42,703 bases of DNA from Gemmataceae bacterium (GTDB lineage Bacteria; Planctomycetota; Planctomycetia; Gemmatales; Gemmataceae): the NCBI GenBank assembly GCA_025055795.1, contig JANWVV010000041.1, positions 1 through 42,703 of the forward strand. Reading direction: 5' to 3'. Position 1 is the first letter of the stretch. Each line of letters opens with the position of its first letter. The position numbers and the translations under genes are program-made. Shown here one piece after another: positions 10,128 to 18,724 of the stretch. The notes beneath the pieces were generated by a model. That model did no database searches, was not told where the DNA came from, and saw only the letters and a list, made by a program, of their open reading frames with translations.

Positions 10128-10828
10128 AAGGGCAAAGACCCTACAACCCACCTTCCTGCAACATTGAACGCCGCCCCCGCCCGGTTTATGCAGCCGTCAC
10201 CCCTCCTTTTGTGAACGGCCCAGCTCCACTCTATTGATTCAGAAGGGCCCAACATCAGCCCCAAAGTATCAACCGTGAATCTTCAGCCAGAGAGGGGATT
10301 AATTTTATTTGACGTCCAGATAGCAATTGAACTTTCGTTCATTATAATAGTTGCCACCTCAATGCAGACCGAAATATCCCTTGAGTTTGATATGACTGCT
10401 ATTATCCTAGAACATTCGTATTTAGGTGTTGATCATGTGCCTTTAAAACTTTTGCTGACGGGAATGCTGTCTTTGTCCGAAATGATGAGGAAATCGGCCC
10501 GAACCATCGCGTCGGATCGCTATCCAGTTCCAGCAGTACGGCTTGGCAGGGATGCTCGATATAGTGGGAAAAGCCCCCGGTATACTCTAAGATGTTGGCA
10601 TACCAAGGCGTACCACAGAAAGCCGACATTGGCATGAGTAATTGAAGAGGTCGCCGGGAGGTTGCAATTCAAAACGCCTTTTAGGCGATTAATCGGTTCC
10701 TGTGGACGCTGTTAGGTTATTCCGCCTGGGTGTATACAACTCGGTGACAGCCTGAGTCATAAACCGGCTGCAGTTAATAACGAGGGTAGTCGTAGGGATA
10801 GCCAGTTCTGCCACCGGTGGAGGAGAGG
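10128..10828. other. Long intergenic region upstream of truB
   Basis: AT-rich, with a possible decayed minus-strand gene at 10402-10635 (separate entry). A TATAAT hexamer at 10343-10348 has no good -35 at the right distance. A small hairpin CGCCT-TTT-AGGCG lies at 10675-10687. No other gene-like signal was found. Confidence 0.4.
10402..10635 (-). pseudogene. Possible gene remnant of unknown function
   Basis: The minus-strand frame starts ATG at 10635 and for about 50 codons reads like real protein (for example GTPWYANILEYTGGFSHYIE and AVLLELDSDPTRWFGPI), with varied composition and sensible codon use. After that the composition drifts (SSSFRTKTAFPSAKVLKAHD) and the frame stops at 10402. The clean start and the sudden change suggest a truncated or decaying gene. 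No ribosome binding site is obvious and no family was recognised. It could also be a genuine 77-residue protein or chance. Confidence 0.3.
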
Positions 10829-11743
10829 GTGAAGGGGTTGGATGGTTTGCTGGTGATAGACAAGCCGGGCGGCCAGACGTCACGGGCAGTCGTCAATCTC
10901 GTCCAGCGGTGGTTTCCTACTAGGACGAAGGTGGGGCATTGCGGAACATTAGATCCGCTGGCCACGGGCGTACTGGTCGTGTGTGTGGGGCAGGCCACCC
11001 GTTTGGCGGATTATGTTCAGCAGCAGGGGAAGACCTACCACGCACGGATCCGTCTAGGGGCGGTCAGCACGACCGATGACGCTGACGGTCAGATCCGCGA
11101 GCAGAAGGTGGCAGCAGTGCCGACGGCTGAAGAGATAGCGGCTGTGCTGCGGGGGTTTGTCGGGACGATCTGGCAGCGGCCGCCGACGGTCTCGGCGGTC
11201 AAATTACACGGCCAGCGGGCATATACCTTGGCCCGCCAGGGGGCGGCCCCGGAGCTAACCCCCCGACCGGTGTCGATTCAAGCCATCCGGCTGCTGGATT
11301 ACCGTTGGCCCACGCTGGAGCTGGAAGTGGATTGCGGTAAGGGGACCTACATCCGCTCGCTGGCCCGGGACGTGGGGGAGAAACTGGGCTGTGGCGGTTA
11401 CGTCGACGCCCTGCGGCGGCTCCGGATCGGTCCGTTCACGTTGCAGCAAGCGGTGCCGCTGGTGAACCGGACGGAGCCACCCCCGTTGCTGCCGCTGGAG
11501 CTGGCCGTTGCCCATTTGCCCCGGCTGGAGCTGACGGCCGATCAGGCCGAGCGGTTTAGCCACGGCCAACCCCTGGCTTGGCCAACAAAGTTACCCGAAG
11601 GTCACAGGGGGGCCACCTCCACCCCGCCGGATGAAAACCACTGGGCGGTTGTAGACCCGCAAGGCTTTCTGATCGGCATTGGTGAACGACACGGAAGATG
11701 GGTGCGACCACGGGTTGTTCTGTCCCGACAACGGCCGAGGTAA
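10829..11743 (+). CDS. truB: tRNA pseudouridine(55) synthase TruB
   Basis: A 304-residue enzyme that converts U55 of tRNA to pseudouridine. The N terminus GLLVIDKPGGQTS is the classic TruB opening. The catalytic aspartate lies in VGHCGTLDPLATGVLVV. The motif KTYHARIRLG and the later GTYIRSLARDVG are also family hallmarks. The C-terminal part (about 220-304) is PUA-like and diverged. The GTG at 10829 is chosen because GGAGG (10819-10823) lies five bases upstream; GTG at 10817 or TTG at 10838 are alternatives. It is usually linked to rbfA/rpsO, but here it stands alone, convergent with the polysaccharide export gene. Confidence 0.95.
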   Translation: MKGLDGLLVIDKPGGQTSRAVVNLVQRWFPTRTKVGHCGTLDPLATGVLVVCVGQATRLADYVQQQGKTYHARIRLGAVSTTDDADGQIREQKVAAVPTAEEIAAVLRGFVGTIWQRPPTVSAVKLHGQRAYTLARQGAAPELTPRPVSIQAIRLLDYRWPTLELEVDCGKGTYIRSLARDVGEKLGCGGYVDALRRLRIGPFTLQQAVPLVNRTEPPPLLPLELAVAHLPRLELTADQAERFSHGQPLAWPTKLPEGHRGATSTPPDENHWAVVDPQGFLIGIGERHGRWVRPRVVLSRQRPR

Positions 11744-11807
11744 GCCACAGCTAGGTCGGACCGTGACGCCACACCCCTGGTCTGTTGATGACAGGGTCGT
11801 GGTTAAC

Positions 11808-13073
11808 TCAGGGGTTGTTGCCGATGCCCACCTGGTTGAAGCGGGGGCTATGGATAATCTGCCAGGTGGTGGTCAGACGGAAGGTCTGAGTCAGGTAGCG
11901 GACGAAGGCTTCGCTGGGCCGCTCTTGCAAGACGATCAGATCGCCAGGCTGGATCAGGATGTTTTCACGCAGGTCGCGGTAAGCTTCATTCAGGTCGACA
12001 CGGATCCGGATCTGCTGCCCGTTGGGTAGCCGGCGGATGACGGTTACCAGGCTGGGGTTGGGATTGCCCAGGCCGCTCTGGACGGCCAGAGCGACGAACG
12101 CGTTCTGGCTGAAGCTGCCATTGATCAGAGGGGCACGGATTTGGGCCAGAGCTTCCACGACACGCAGGTCGTAATCGCGGGGCAGCGGTACTTGCGTGGC
12201 CCCTGCTAAACCAGCCACGTAGTAGACCTCCGTATCCCGCGCTTCGATGTAGACGGTATCTCCATCGTTCAGAGTAATATCCTGTTCGGTAAAGGGGATG
12301 GGTTGATCAGGCGGTAAGCGTAAAGGAATGCGGACGTACCCCTTGGTCGGGTTGGCCGGATCGTAAGCTCCGCGACGGATGATGATTTCATTTTTGGCTT
12401 CCAATCCGGGCGGGCCTCCCGTCAGGGTCAGGGCCTGCAGCAGGTCATTGCGTCCGGGTTCCAGCAACACGGCGTAGGCAGCCCCCCGCTTGGTGCCACC
12501 GATGACGGCAGACACGTTGCCGGCCGCAGCAAACTGCGGGGTCAGCGGTTGGGCATCCTCCCGTACTACCAGGACCCGGTAGCGTCGCGGCTGCAGTAGG
12601 TCCACGCTGACGCGTCCCTTGCCCGGCTGCAACAATTTTTTCTCCTCGATCTGCCGGAGGATGGCTTCCCGTACCTCTTTGAGCGTCCGCCCTTTAACAG
12701 GGATGGGATCCAACTGAGGGAGCTGGATGGTGCCGTCTTCCTGAACCGGCACGGGCAGTCCCTGCACGGCTGGGCGTTCCCCACCGGGGGTAAACTGGAC
12801 CGGGATCGGCTGATCGACCCGGGTCAGGATCTCGTCGGCGACTATGGCCAGAACGTCCCCCTTATCCAGGCGGTATTCGGGTGGGTTGTTGATCCGCAAC
12901 AGGTTAAGGGGGATCGGGCGAAAATCGCTTTTGGGCCGGCCCAGGATTTCTTCCGGTAGCCGACGCACGGGAATTCCATCAGCTACGGGATTAGTCACAG
13001 AGGCACAACCGCTGCATGCCCAGGCCACTGCTGCTGTCAGCAGACCGATCATGAAGCGGCACGCCCTACTCAT
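11808..13073 (-). CDS. Polysaccharide export outer-membrane lipoprotein (Wza-like)
   Basis: A 421-residue lipoprotein: the signal segment MSRACRFMIGLLTAAVAWACSGC puts the lipidated cysteine near residue 23. A Poly_export domain follows (PPEYRLDKGDVLAIVADEIL), then SLBB-type beta-grasp repeats around residues 170-400. Proteins of this family form the outer-membrane channel for capsule or exopolysaccharide. The start overlaps the stop of the upstream lipoprotein gene by four bases (ATGA at 13070-13073), so the two are translationally coupled. Its likely inner-membrane partner, the Wzc-like kinase, is about 7 kb away. The C-terminal helix typical of Wza is not evident. Confidence 0.88.
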   Translation of the reverse strand: MSRACRFMIGLLTAAVAWACSGCASVTNPVADGIPVRRLPEEILGRPKSDFRPIPLNLLRINNPPEYRLDKGDVLAIVADEILTRVDQPIPVQFTPGGERPAVQGLPVPVQEDGTIQLPQLDPIPVKGRTLKEVREAILRQIEEKKLLQPGKGRVSVDLLQPRRYRVLVVREDAQPLTPQFAAAGNVSAVIGGTKRGAAYAVLLEPGRNDLLQALTLTGGPPGLEAKNEIIIRRGAYDPANPTKGYVRIPLRLPPDQPIPFTEQDITLNDGDTVYIEARDTEVYYVAGLAGATQVPLPRDYDLRVVEALAQIRAPLINGSFSQNAFVALAVQSGLGNPNPSLVTVIRRLPNGQQIRIRVDLNEAYRDLRENILIQPGDLIVLQERPSEAFVRYLTQTFRLTTTWQIIHSPRFNQVGIGNNP

Positions 13074-13807
13074 GGCCGCCCTCCCGCAGCTGGCAGCAAC
13101 TCCGCGGGCGTGGCACGTACCGGCGGGGGAAGCGTCCGATCGGCGGGTAGTTGCGTCCCGGCCGCAGGCTCAGGGCCGTTGAGCGGGTCACTGGGCGGGC
13201 CTTGTTGCGGCGGCGGAGCTAGTGCCGGCGCGACCGCTACGATCCCAGCGGTGGCGTACCCCTGACCGGAGCTTCCTCGTCCGGAACCGTTCCAAGCGGT
13301 GTTGTCGCTTCCAGCCTCCGGCAGTGGGGCAGCGGAAGCGTCTTTGCGGGGTGAAGCCAATTGGAATGGCGGCGGTTCCGCCGCGGCAGGGGACAACAGC
13401 ACCGGCACGGTCAGATACTGCCGCTGGCCACTAGCGATCGCCTCCTGTTGCCCGGCCTGGAAGCCGAGGAAATACTGTTGTAAGCGGGCGTGCCCTTCGG
13501 GGGTGTAGTAGCGGGCCTGGCGTGTGTAGCGGCTGGGTGGCACCGCGGGCAGGTGGGGCGGACCGCCACGGTCCAAATAGTCCACGTAGCCGTCGATGAA
13601 GCCCTCACGGAATTCGGTTGCAGCGTCTGGATACTGGTCCCGAACGCGTTTCCAAGCCTGGTGGGCTTGCCATTCCAGACGTTGATGGATCAGCCACTGG
13701 TTCCATACCAGGGCCGGTTCGTGGTGCAGGTTGCGCCAGGCTTCGTGGGCGACGTTGCAGCCGGTGGTCAGCAGCAGTAGCAATCCCGCACTGACACCAC
13801 GGCTCAT
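13070..13807 (-). CDS. Hypothetical lipoprotein coupled to polysaccharide export
   Basis: A 245-residue protein with a lipoprotein signal peptide (MSRGVSAGLLLLLTTGC, lipobox TTGC). The central part (about 50-135) is conserved-looking, rich in aromatic residues and charged: EFREGFIDGYVDYLDRGG and later RYYTPEGHARLQQYFLGFQAG. The C-terminal half is Pro/Ala/Gly-rich and probably disordered. No known domain was recognised. It is the first gene of a two-gene operon with the Wza-like protein (ATGA overlap), which suggests a role in assembly or anchoring of the export machinery. That role is inferred from position only. Confidence 0.75.
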   Translation of the reverse strand: MSRGVSAGLLLLLTTGCNVAHEAWRNLHHEPALVWNQWLIHQRLEWQAHQAWKRVRDQYPDAATEFREGFIDGYVDYLDRGGPPHLPAVPPSRYTRQARYYTPEGHARLQQYFLGFQAGQQEAIASGQRQYLTVPVLLSPAAAEPPPFQLASPRKDASAAPLPEAGSDNTAWNGSGRGSSGQGYATAGIVAVAPALAPPPQQGPPSDPLNGPEPAAGTQLPADRTLPPPVRATPAELLPAAGGRP

Positions 13808-14125
13808 GCTGCGTGTCTCCCGAGCTTCCTGACCACTGCGTCGTCTCCAAGCATCGGCTATTTTTCCGCGGAGCTTTGATCAAACAGAGCGAGTTTGTCG
13901 ATTTTTCAATGGCACGAGCAGCAAACGTGTGGCATCTTTTTTCAAGAAAGGATGGATCGCAGGAAAAAAGCGACGAAAAATGGAAGAAGGAATCGACAAC
14001 TTCACAACGTGCGTTAGCATGGAAGCAGAAATGCATGCGGCTCCGGCTGCGGAGCTTTGACTAGTTGAGGCGATATCGACCACGTGGCGGTCGATGCAAC
14101 GAGTAACTTTCGGGAGATGTTGACG
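13808..14125. other. Divergent intergenic region before the histone H1-like gene
   Basis: It holds the 5' regions of the leftward lipoprotein operon and the rightward H1-like gene. An 83-codon plus frame (13813-14064) has no ribosome binding site and no recognisable content. No clear promoter pair could be fixed. Confidence 0.4.
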
Positions 14126-14386
14126 ATGGCCAAGACCACCAAGGGTTCGGCTGCCAAGAAGACGGCGGCCAAGAAGACCACCACCGCCAAAAAGACGGCG
14201 GCCAAGAAGACCACCAAGACGGCTAGCAGCGCCGCCAAGAAGACTACCGCCAAGAAGACGGCGGCCAAGAAGACCACCACCGCCAAAAAGACTACCACTA
14301 AAAAGACCAGCAAGGCGGCGACTCCGGCTCCAGCCCCGGCTCCGACCCCCAGCGAAACTCCTCCCGCTCCCCCTTCCAACCCTTGA
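14126..14386 (+). CDS. Histone H1-like lysine/alanine-rich nucleoid protein
   Basis: An 86-residue, extremely basic protein made of AAKKT, TAKKT and TTKKT repeats (residues about 3-62), ending in a Pro/Ala-rich tail (TPAPAPAPTPSETPPAPPSNP). It resembles the C-terminal domain of eukaryotic H1 and bacterial H1-like proteins (Hc1/Hc2, KAP types), which bind DNA and compact the nucleoid. The ATG at 14126 is preceded by GGGAG at nine bases; a longer frame from 14084 lacks a site. The repeat is also present at DNA level (separate entry), so the length may vary between strains. It is a single-gene unit with its own terminator just downstream. Confidence 0.85.
   Translation: MAKTTKGSAAKKTAAKKTTTAKKTAAKKTTKTASSAAKKTTAKKTAAKKTTTAKKTTTKKTSKAATPAPAPAPTPSETPPAPPSNP
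14153..14292 (+). repeat. 44-bp perfect direct repeat inside the H1-like gene
   Basis: The 44 bases at 14153-14196 recur exactly at 14249-14292, a 96-bp period (32 codons). The in-between part is also built from the same AAG/ACC/GCC codons. Exact identity at synonymous positions points to recent duplication or slippage, not only selection on the protein. Confidence 0.9.
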
Positions 14387-14421
14387 TGCCAACCCCTTAA
14401 CCAGCTTTTCCCTGGACCTGT

Positions 14422-14467
14422 CAGCACACGCTGATCAGTTGGTACAGCGTGGCTGGCTTCTTTTTTT
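14422..14467 (+). terminator. Rho-independent terminator of the H1-like gene
   Basis: Stem CAGC-(A bulge)-CACGCTG (14422-14433) pairs with CAGCGTGGCTG (14445-14455) across an 11-base loop. A seven-T run follows at 14461-14467. It lies about 35 bases after the H1-like stop codon and ahead of the glycosylasparaginase gene, so it separates the two units. Confidence 0.85.
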
Positions 14468-14549
14468 GCCTCTACCTCTATAAGCTGACGCCAATAGGTC
14501 TGGCTGGTGCCAACCGCTGGTCCGTCCTATCGAAGGGGGAGAATCGGCT

Positions 14550-15521
14550 ATGCCGCCCGTAGTGATTGCTACCTGGCCGTTCGGACGCAAAGCGGTCGAG
14601 GCGGCACTACCGCTATTACAGCGGGGAGAAACAGCCCTGGAAGCAGCCCTGGCCGGAGCTCAGGCCGTGGAAGATGATCTGACGGGTCGTAATTCCGTCG
14701 GTTTCGGGAGTCTGCCCGACCGTCTGGGCCGCTTGACCCTGGATGCCAGCGTCATGGACGGCCGAACCCTCGCTTGTGGAGCAGTGGCCGCGGTCGAGCA
14801 CATCCGCCACCCGGCCGCCTTGGCCCGACGGGTCATGGACAAAACGCCTCACGTCCTGCTTGTTGGTGAAGCGGCCAAATGGTTCGCCCTACAACAGGGG
14901 TTTCCCCTCGAGCAGCCCTATACCCTGGCCGCCCTGCGCGAATGGCTGGAACGCCATCCCGATCTGCGTCCGGCCAAGGACAAGCCAGTCGGAGCGACGG
15001 CGCTGGCACCCTCCGCCCACGATGATCCGGAAACAGCCACAGACGGCTCGCGGGCCATTACCAGCGACCCATATGGCCACGACACCGTCACGGTTCTGGC
15101 CTTGGACGCCAAAGGGCACCTCGGCGGCGTCTGCACCACCAGCGGACTCGCCTACAAGCTCCCCGGCCGGGTCGGAGATTCCCCCATCATTGGAGCGGGA
15201 CTTTACGTCGACGACACCGCCGGTGCCGCCGGTGCCACAGGCGTCGGTGAAGAAATTATCCGCGTCTGTGGCAGCTTTTTTATCGTCGAACAGCTCCGTA
15301 GTGGCAAAACCCCGCAGGAAGCCTGTGAGCTGGCCTGTCAACGGGTCCATGCCGCGGCGGCCCGACGAGGGGTCCACTCCGCCCGCGTCGCCTTTCTCGC
15401 CCTTGACCCCAAAGGCAACGTGGGGGCTGCCTGTACCCCCAAAACCAACTTCCGCTACGCCCTCGGACGCGGTGACGCTGTCCAGCTTCTGCAGGCCAAG
15501 GAAGTCCCCCCTGCTCCATAG
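14550..15521 (+). CDS. Glycosylasparaginase / isoaspartyl peptidase family (Ntn hydrolase)
   Basis: A 323-residue proenzyme of the N-terminal-nucleophile amidase family. The autocleavage site is GHD-T at residues 177-179, making Thr179 the catalytic nucleophile of the beta chain. The strongly conserved segment PGRVGDSPIIGAGLYVDD is followed by TAGAAGATGVGEE; both match human aspartylglucosaminidase closely and favour that subtype over plain plant-type asparaginase. Known members cleave GlcNAc-Asn or isoaspartyl peptides. No signal peptide is visible, so it is probably cytoplasmic. AAGGGGGAG precedes the ATG by a normal distance. It is a single-gene unit after the H1-like terminator. Confidence 0.9.
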   Translation: MPPVVIATWPFGRKAVEAALPLLQRGETALEAALAGAQAVEDDLTGRNSVGFGSLPDRLGRLTLDASVMDGRTLACGAVAAVEHIRHPAALARRVMDKTPHVLLVGEAAKWFALQQGFPLEQPYTLAALREWLERHPDLRPAKDKPVGATALAPSAHDDPETATDGSRAITSDPYGHDTVTVLALDAKGHLGGVCTTSGLAYKLPGRVGDSPIIGAGLYVDDTAGAAGATGVGEEIIRVCGSFFIVEQLRSGKTPQEACELACQRVHAAAARRGVHSARVAFLALDPKGNVGAACTPKTNFRYALGRGDAVQLLQAKEVPPAP

Positions 15522-16035
15522 CCCTCCGCTAACAACACTTGTGTACTAAAATTATGTATAATAAATGCTTCAAAAGCAAACCGCAACCGACGTGCCACTT
15601 CGCCCAAACGCAACCAGCTCCAGTGGTCAGCTATTTCCTAACTAGTAGCACGTTTTGTCACAGTGTATCTCGGACAGAGACGTCTTAGACTTGCCTCCGG
15701 CTCGGTGCGACTTTCTCGCCAATGCTAACATGATTGGGAATGTCAGCATTCTAGTTTTTATTTGTTTCTTCGTCATGCAACTACTCTAGCGCAAAGGCGC
15801 ATTATAACTGACTGTTCGTTCTATCGTCCTAACAAAATTTACTTTATAGCTTAAGGCAATCGGATAGCTCCGAACCTGAATGGTCTAGTACAACCGATCC
15901 TCTCTTTCTCGCAATCAGAAAGGAAGTTTTTGCAACATAGTGACTGGAGGCCAATCCACTATTGACTTTTTCGCCATATGGTACATAATTTCATAAAGTG
16001 ATAAATTGAACACAATGAACTTATGAGGTCAATCC
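15522..16035. other. AT-rich intergenic region with a possible small RNA unit
   Basis: A TATAAT hexamer (15557-15562) without a good -35 is followed about 160 bases later by a terminator-like hairpin (15721-15750). The enclosed stretch, roughly 15570-15765, has no open reading frame of note and could be a small RNA. The remainder to 16035 is featureless AT-rich sequence. Confidence 0.35.
15721..15770 (+). terminator. Probable Rho-independent terminator
   Basis: AATGCTAACAT (15721-15731) pairs with ATGTCAGCATT (15740-15750), 11 bp with one mismatch or wobble, 8-base loop. A T-rich tail (TTTTTATTTGTTT) starts at 15755. It lies 200 bp after the glycosylasparaginase gene and may end that transcript or a separate small RNA. 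The stem is AT-rich, so strength is uncertain. Confidence 0.55.
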
Positions 16036-17241
16036 ATGCTCCGTTCCGTTGGCATTCCACTCCCGTACCCGGCCGACCAGTCACCGGTGGTGGCGTCCCC
16101 CAGTTCTGTAGGCACTCGTTTACGCCAGCGGCGATCGCCTTCCAGGTGCGACCGGGGGCGGTCGCGCTGGCCGAGTCAACGGACGGGCCCCCAAGCAGAC
16201 GACACAGGCCCGGCCATGCCGCTGGCCAGCGACCTTCTCAATGAAGGGACAACACCACCAGAGAGTACCTCGTGGCAGGACTATCGGCGGACCCTTCGCC
16301 ATTGCTTGCGCGCTCTGCGGCGGCTCCGCCGACGTCTCCAATCGGTACCCCCTACCCGCCGGCGGCGTCTGTGTCGCCGCTACCCCTTCTGCCTGCTCCC
16401 TTTTTTCCGCGACTGCGTGGCCTTGCTCCGCTCTGTGCTCCACCCCGCAACCGTCCCTACCATCGGTCAGAGGGCAGATAGTGAACACGCGAACCACCCA
16501 TGCAACGAAATTGACACGCACAAATACTCGCACAGTAAAGGGATAACTGCAACTGCATCAAGTTCTCCAGCACCTCAGACGGAAGCGGTAGCCAGAACCG
16601 AGGCACCGGCGGGTACGGGTACGCCTTGCGTCGAAGAATTCAACAATTTTCAACAGGCAACTGATCACGCTCAATATCCGTTCAACAATTTGCAACAAAC
16701 ACGATCGGTCGAACAACCCCAATCGACAGCGGTCGATGCGTCATCATGCGAAACCACTTGGGCCAGCCCTGTTCATCAACGAATAGATCAAGGGCGACCC
16801 GCGGGTTGGCACCGGAACGGTAAGCGAACAATAGGCGTCGGTTCTGGGGTTCGACCGGTCATTGATCTGACGGATAGTGCTGATTCCAAAGGCGAATTAT
16901 CATCTTTTTCCCTTCCTGAGATGTCGACAGTTGCGTGGAAGGGGGGCTTGCAGAGGCGGCGTTTGTGTGCTGGCAATACGTCGTCGACTCGTTTATCGGT
17001 GATGCAGCCTCCTCCAATCAGGTCACGAGTACGGTGGAACGTGCCAAATGTGGTGGGGAAAACGCACGCTAGGGAACTGGTTCTGCTTCTCGCAGCTCGG
17101 AGGTGGTGGAAAGTTCGATTACCCGTAATAGCAACGGTCTCGCCGTCCGACCGACCCCCTGGAGCTCGCCTGGACCGAAAGACCCACACCTCGGTTATGA
17201 CAACCGCTCCGCGCAGTCGGGCCCCACCCAACGTACTTTAA
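16036..17241 (+). CDS. Uncertain 401-residue orphan protein
   Basis: A long open frame with ATG at 16036 preceded by GAGGT at about eight bases. No family was recognised. The product would be rich in Arg, Ser, Thr and Pro, with a very basic, potentially helical segment (TSWQDYRRTLRHCLRALRRL, about residues 79-98) and a short internal repeat (FNNFQQ and FNNLQQ, 14 residues apart). Its composition is unlike the neighbouring enzymes, and other frames in both directions are also open here, so it may be chance in GC-rich DNA or a fast-evolving lineage-specific gene. Third-codon-position bias would decide; I could not compute it. Confidence 0.33.
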   Translation: MLRSVGIPLPYPADQSPVVASPSSVGTRLRQRRSPSRCDRGRSRWPSQRTGPQADDTGPAMPLASDLLNEGTTPPESTSWQDYRRTLRHCLRALRRLRRRLQSVPPTRRRRLCRRYPFCLLPFFRDCVALLRSVLHPATVPTIGQRADSEHANHPCNEIDTHKYSHSKGITATASSSPAPQTEAVARTEAPAGTGTPCVEEFNNFQQATDHAQYPFNNLQQTRSVEQPQSTAVDASSCETTWASPVHQRIDQGRPAGWHRNGKRTIGVGSGVRPVIDLTDSADSKGELSSFSLPEMSTVAWKGGLQRRRLCAGNTSSTRLSVMQPPPIRSRVRWNVPNVVGKTHARELVLLLAARRWWKVRLPVIATVSPSDRPPGARLDRKTHTSVMTTAPRSRAPPNVL

Positions 17242-17524
17242 CGGATCGTAAGGATGCCCAATGTTTATACGCTTACTTGTTAGTTGCCGCAACTCGAATT
17301 TGTTGTAGTTACGGAATAGCGGTATATTTTATCTTATTGATGTTAGGAATATATCTTTAAGTGCTGGTAGGACCTTGTGGACTTGTATTACCTAGAAGAT
17401 GAGGGGGGCTCCGCGCGGTCAAGCAGATAAGCGGAGGCGGGCGAGATGCCGTCACGTGCTTAAAATGCGGGCAGGCAACCACGGGACGGAACCAGGGGGG
17501 CCGATCCGTCGAGTGAGACACGTA
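17242..17524. other. Intergenic region upstream of tadA
   Basis: AT-rich left half, GC-rich right half. The tadA frame is open upstream to 17399, but the extra residues are Arg/Gly-rich and unlike TadA, so I treat this as leader. No clear promoter pair was identified. Confidence 0.35.
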
Positions 17525-18073
17525 ATGGACGAACCGATTTATCCGTATGTTGGGGCATCTGTGACCTGGCCCAGGTCAGGGGATGCGGCCTGGCGTCAGG
17601 CGGACCATCCGTTTCACGTCTATCACATGGAGCTGTGTCTGGCCGAGGCCGCGGCGGCGGCTGCCGAGGATGAAGTGCCGGTGGGCGCGGTGATCATCCA
17701 TCCGGAACGGGGAGTGATTGCCTCGGCCCACAATCAGCGTGAGCGACTGCAGGACCCGACGGCTCATGCCGAGATGATCGCCTTGACCCAGGCAGCCAAC
17801 GCCTTGAAATCTTGGCGGCTGGAACAATGCATTTTGTACGTGACGCTGGAGCCGTGTGTGATGTGTGCGGGGGCGGCGGTCAACGCCCGTTTAGGGATGA
17901 TCGTGTACGGGGCCGACGATCCCAAGGCGGGGGCGTGTCGGTCCCTGTATCAGATTCCCGACGACAAACGTCTGCCGCACCGCCTGGCTGTGGTGGGGGG
18001 CGTACTGGCCGAGCAATGTGCTGCCGTTTTGAGCGAGTTTTTCCGCGAGCGACGCCGCTGGGGACGTAAGTGA
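17525..18073 (+). CDS. tadA: tRNA-specific adenosine deaminase TadA
   Basis: A 182-residue zinc deaminase converting A34 to inosine in tRNA-Arg(ACG). The catalytic zinc motif is complete: HAEMIAL with the proton-shuttling Glu, and EPCVMCAGA with both cysteine ligands. The conserved DEVPVGAVI and the [14 protein letters not shown] stretch match TadA, not cytidine deaminases. The start is uncertain: ATG 17525 gives an N-terminal extension of about 30 residues before the usual family start; ATG 17627 (MELCLAEA) is the alternative and would give about 148 residues. It ends 93 bp from the convergent response regulator gene. Confidence 0.93.
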   Translation: MDEPIYPYVGASVTWPRSGDAAWRQADHPFHVYHMELCLAEAAAAAAEDEVPVGAVIIHPERGVIASAHNQRERLQDPTAHAEMIALTQAANALKSWRLEQCILYVTLEPCVMCAGAAVNARLGMIVYGADDPKAGACRSLYQIPDDKRLPHRLAVVGGVLAEQCAAVLSEFFRERRRWGRK

Positions 18074-18166
18074 AATCGCCGCCCGGCAGCATGACCCTGC
18101 GGGGACGACCTCATGGCTCGATAAATCAATGGCACAAAGCCCCTAGGCGAAAGGAAAGCAAACAGG

Positions 18167-18724
18167 TCAGCTCCCTGTGGACGGAGGATTCGCGTCGGTG
18201 GTCCCCCGCAGCAGACGATGGACCGATTCAAGCAGCCGTTCCATAGCGAACGGTTTGCGGATATAGTCGACCACGCCGAGGTATTCGGCATAGGCTTTGT
18301 GCCGGCTACCTTCGTTGGCGGTGATCATGATGATGGGCGGGGCGTCGGTTTTGCCCCGGAAATGTTCCAGCACCGGGAAACCACCCATCCGCGGCATCAT
18401 CATGTCGAGGATGACCAGATCGGGGCGGTGCATGTAGATGGCTTGTTTGCCGTGGTAACCGTCGTGGGCGTGGATAACACGGTAGCCCTGGCGTTCGAGG
18501 ACGGTACGCAGTCCTTCGACCATTTCACGGTCATCGTCGACAACCAGGATGAGTTTCTGCGAGCCGCGGTTAGCTGGGGCGTCGGCCGGTGCAGCCACCG
18601 GACGGTGACCGGCATCACCGCCGGCTGTTCCGGCTGCGGGGGAAGCTGGTGCAGCCGACATGGCCGAGGAAGTAGCGGAGCTGCTGGTGCCCGGCCGCGA
18701 AGCGGACAAGGTGGCTTCGTTCAT
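18167..18724 (-). CDS. Stand-alone response regulator (CheY-like receiver)
   Basis: A 185-residue protein. Residues 1-55 are a Ser/Ala/Pro/Gly-rich disordered leader. The receiver domain follows (about 57-175) with all active-site residues: Asp63-65 (VVDDDRE), phosphoacceptor Asp107 (LVILDMMMPRMGG), Thr135 (IMITANEG) and Lys157 (YIRKPF). There is no output domain, so it acts by protein contact or phosphotransfer. AAAGGAGG lies just before the ATG on the minus strand. No histidine kinase is nearby, so the partner is encoded elsewhere. Confidence 0.92.
   Translation of the reverse strand: MNEATLSASRPGTSSSATSSAMSAAPASPAAGTAGGDAGHRPVAAPADAPANRGSQKLILVVDDDREMVEGLRTVLERQGYRVIHAHDGYHGKQAIYMHRPDLVILDMMMPRMGGFPVLEHFRGKTDAPPIIMITANEGSRHKAYAEYLGVVDYIRKPFAMERLLESVHRLLRGTTDANPPSTGS

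Noticed and set aside
16120..17231. Minus-strand frames (16120-16533 and 16788-17231) opposite the 401-codon orphan
   Set aside because: No ribosome binding sites and no recognisable content, though their existence lowers confidence in the plus-strand call.
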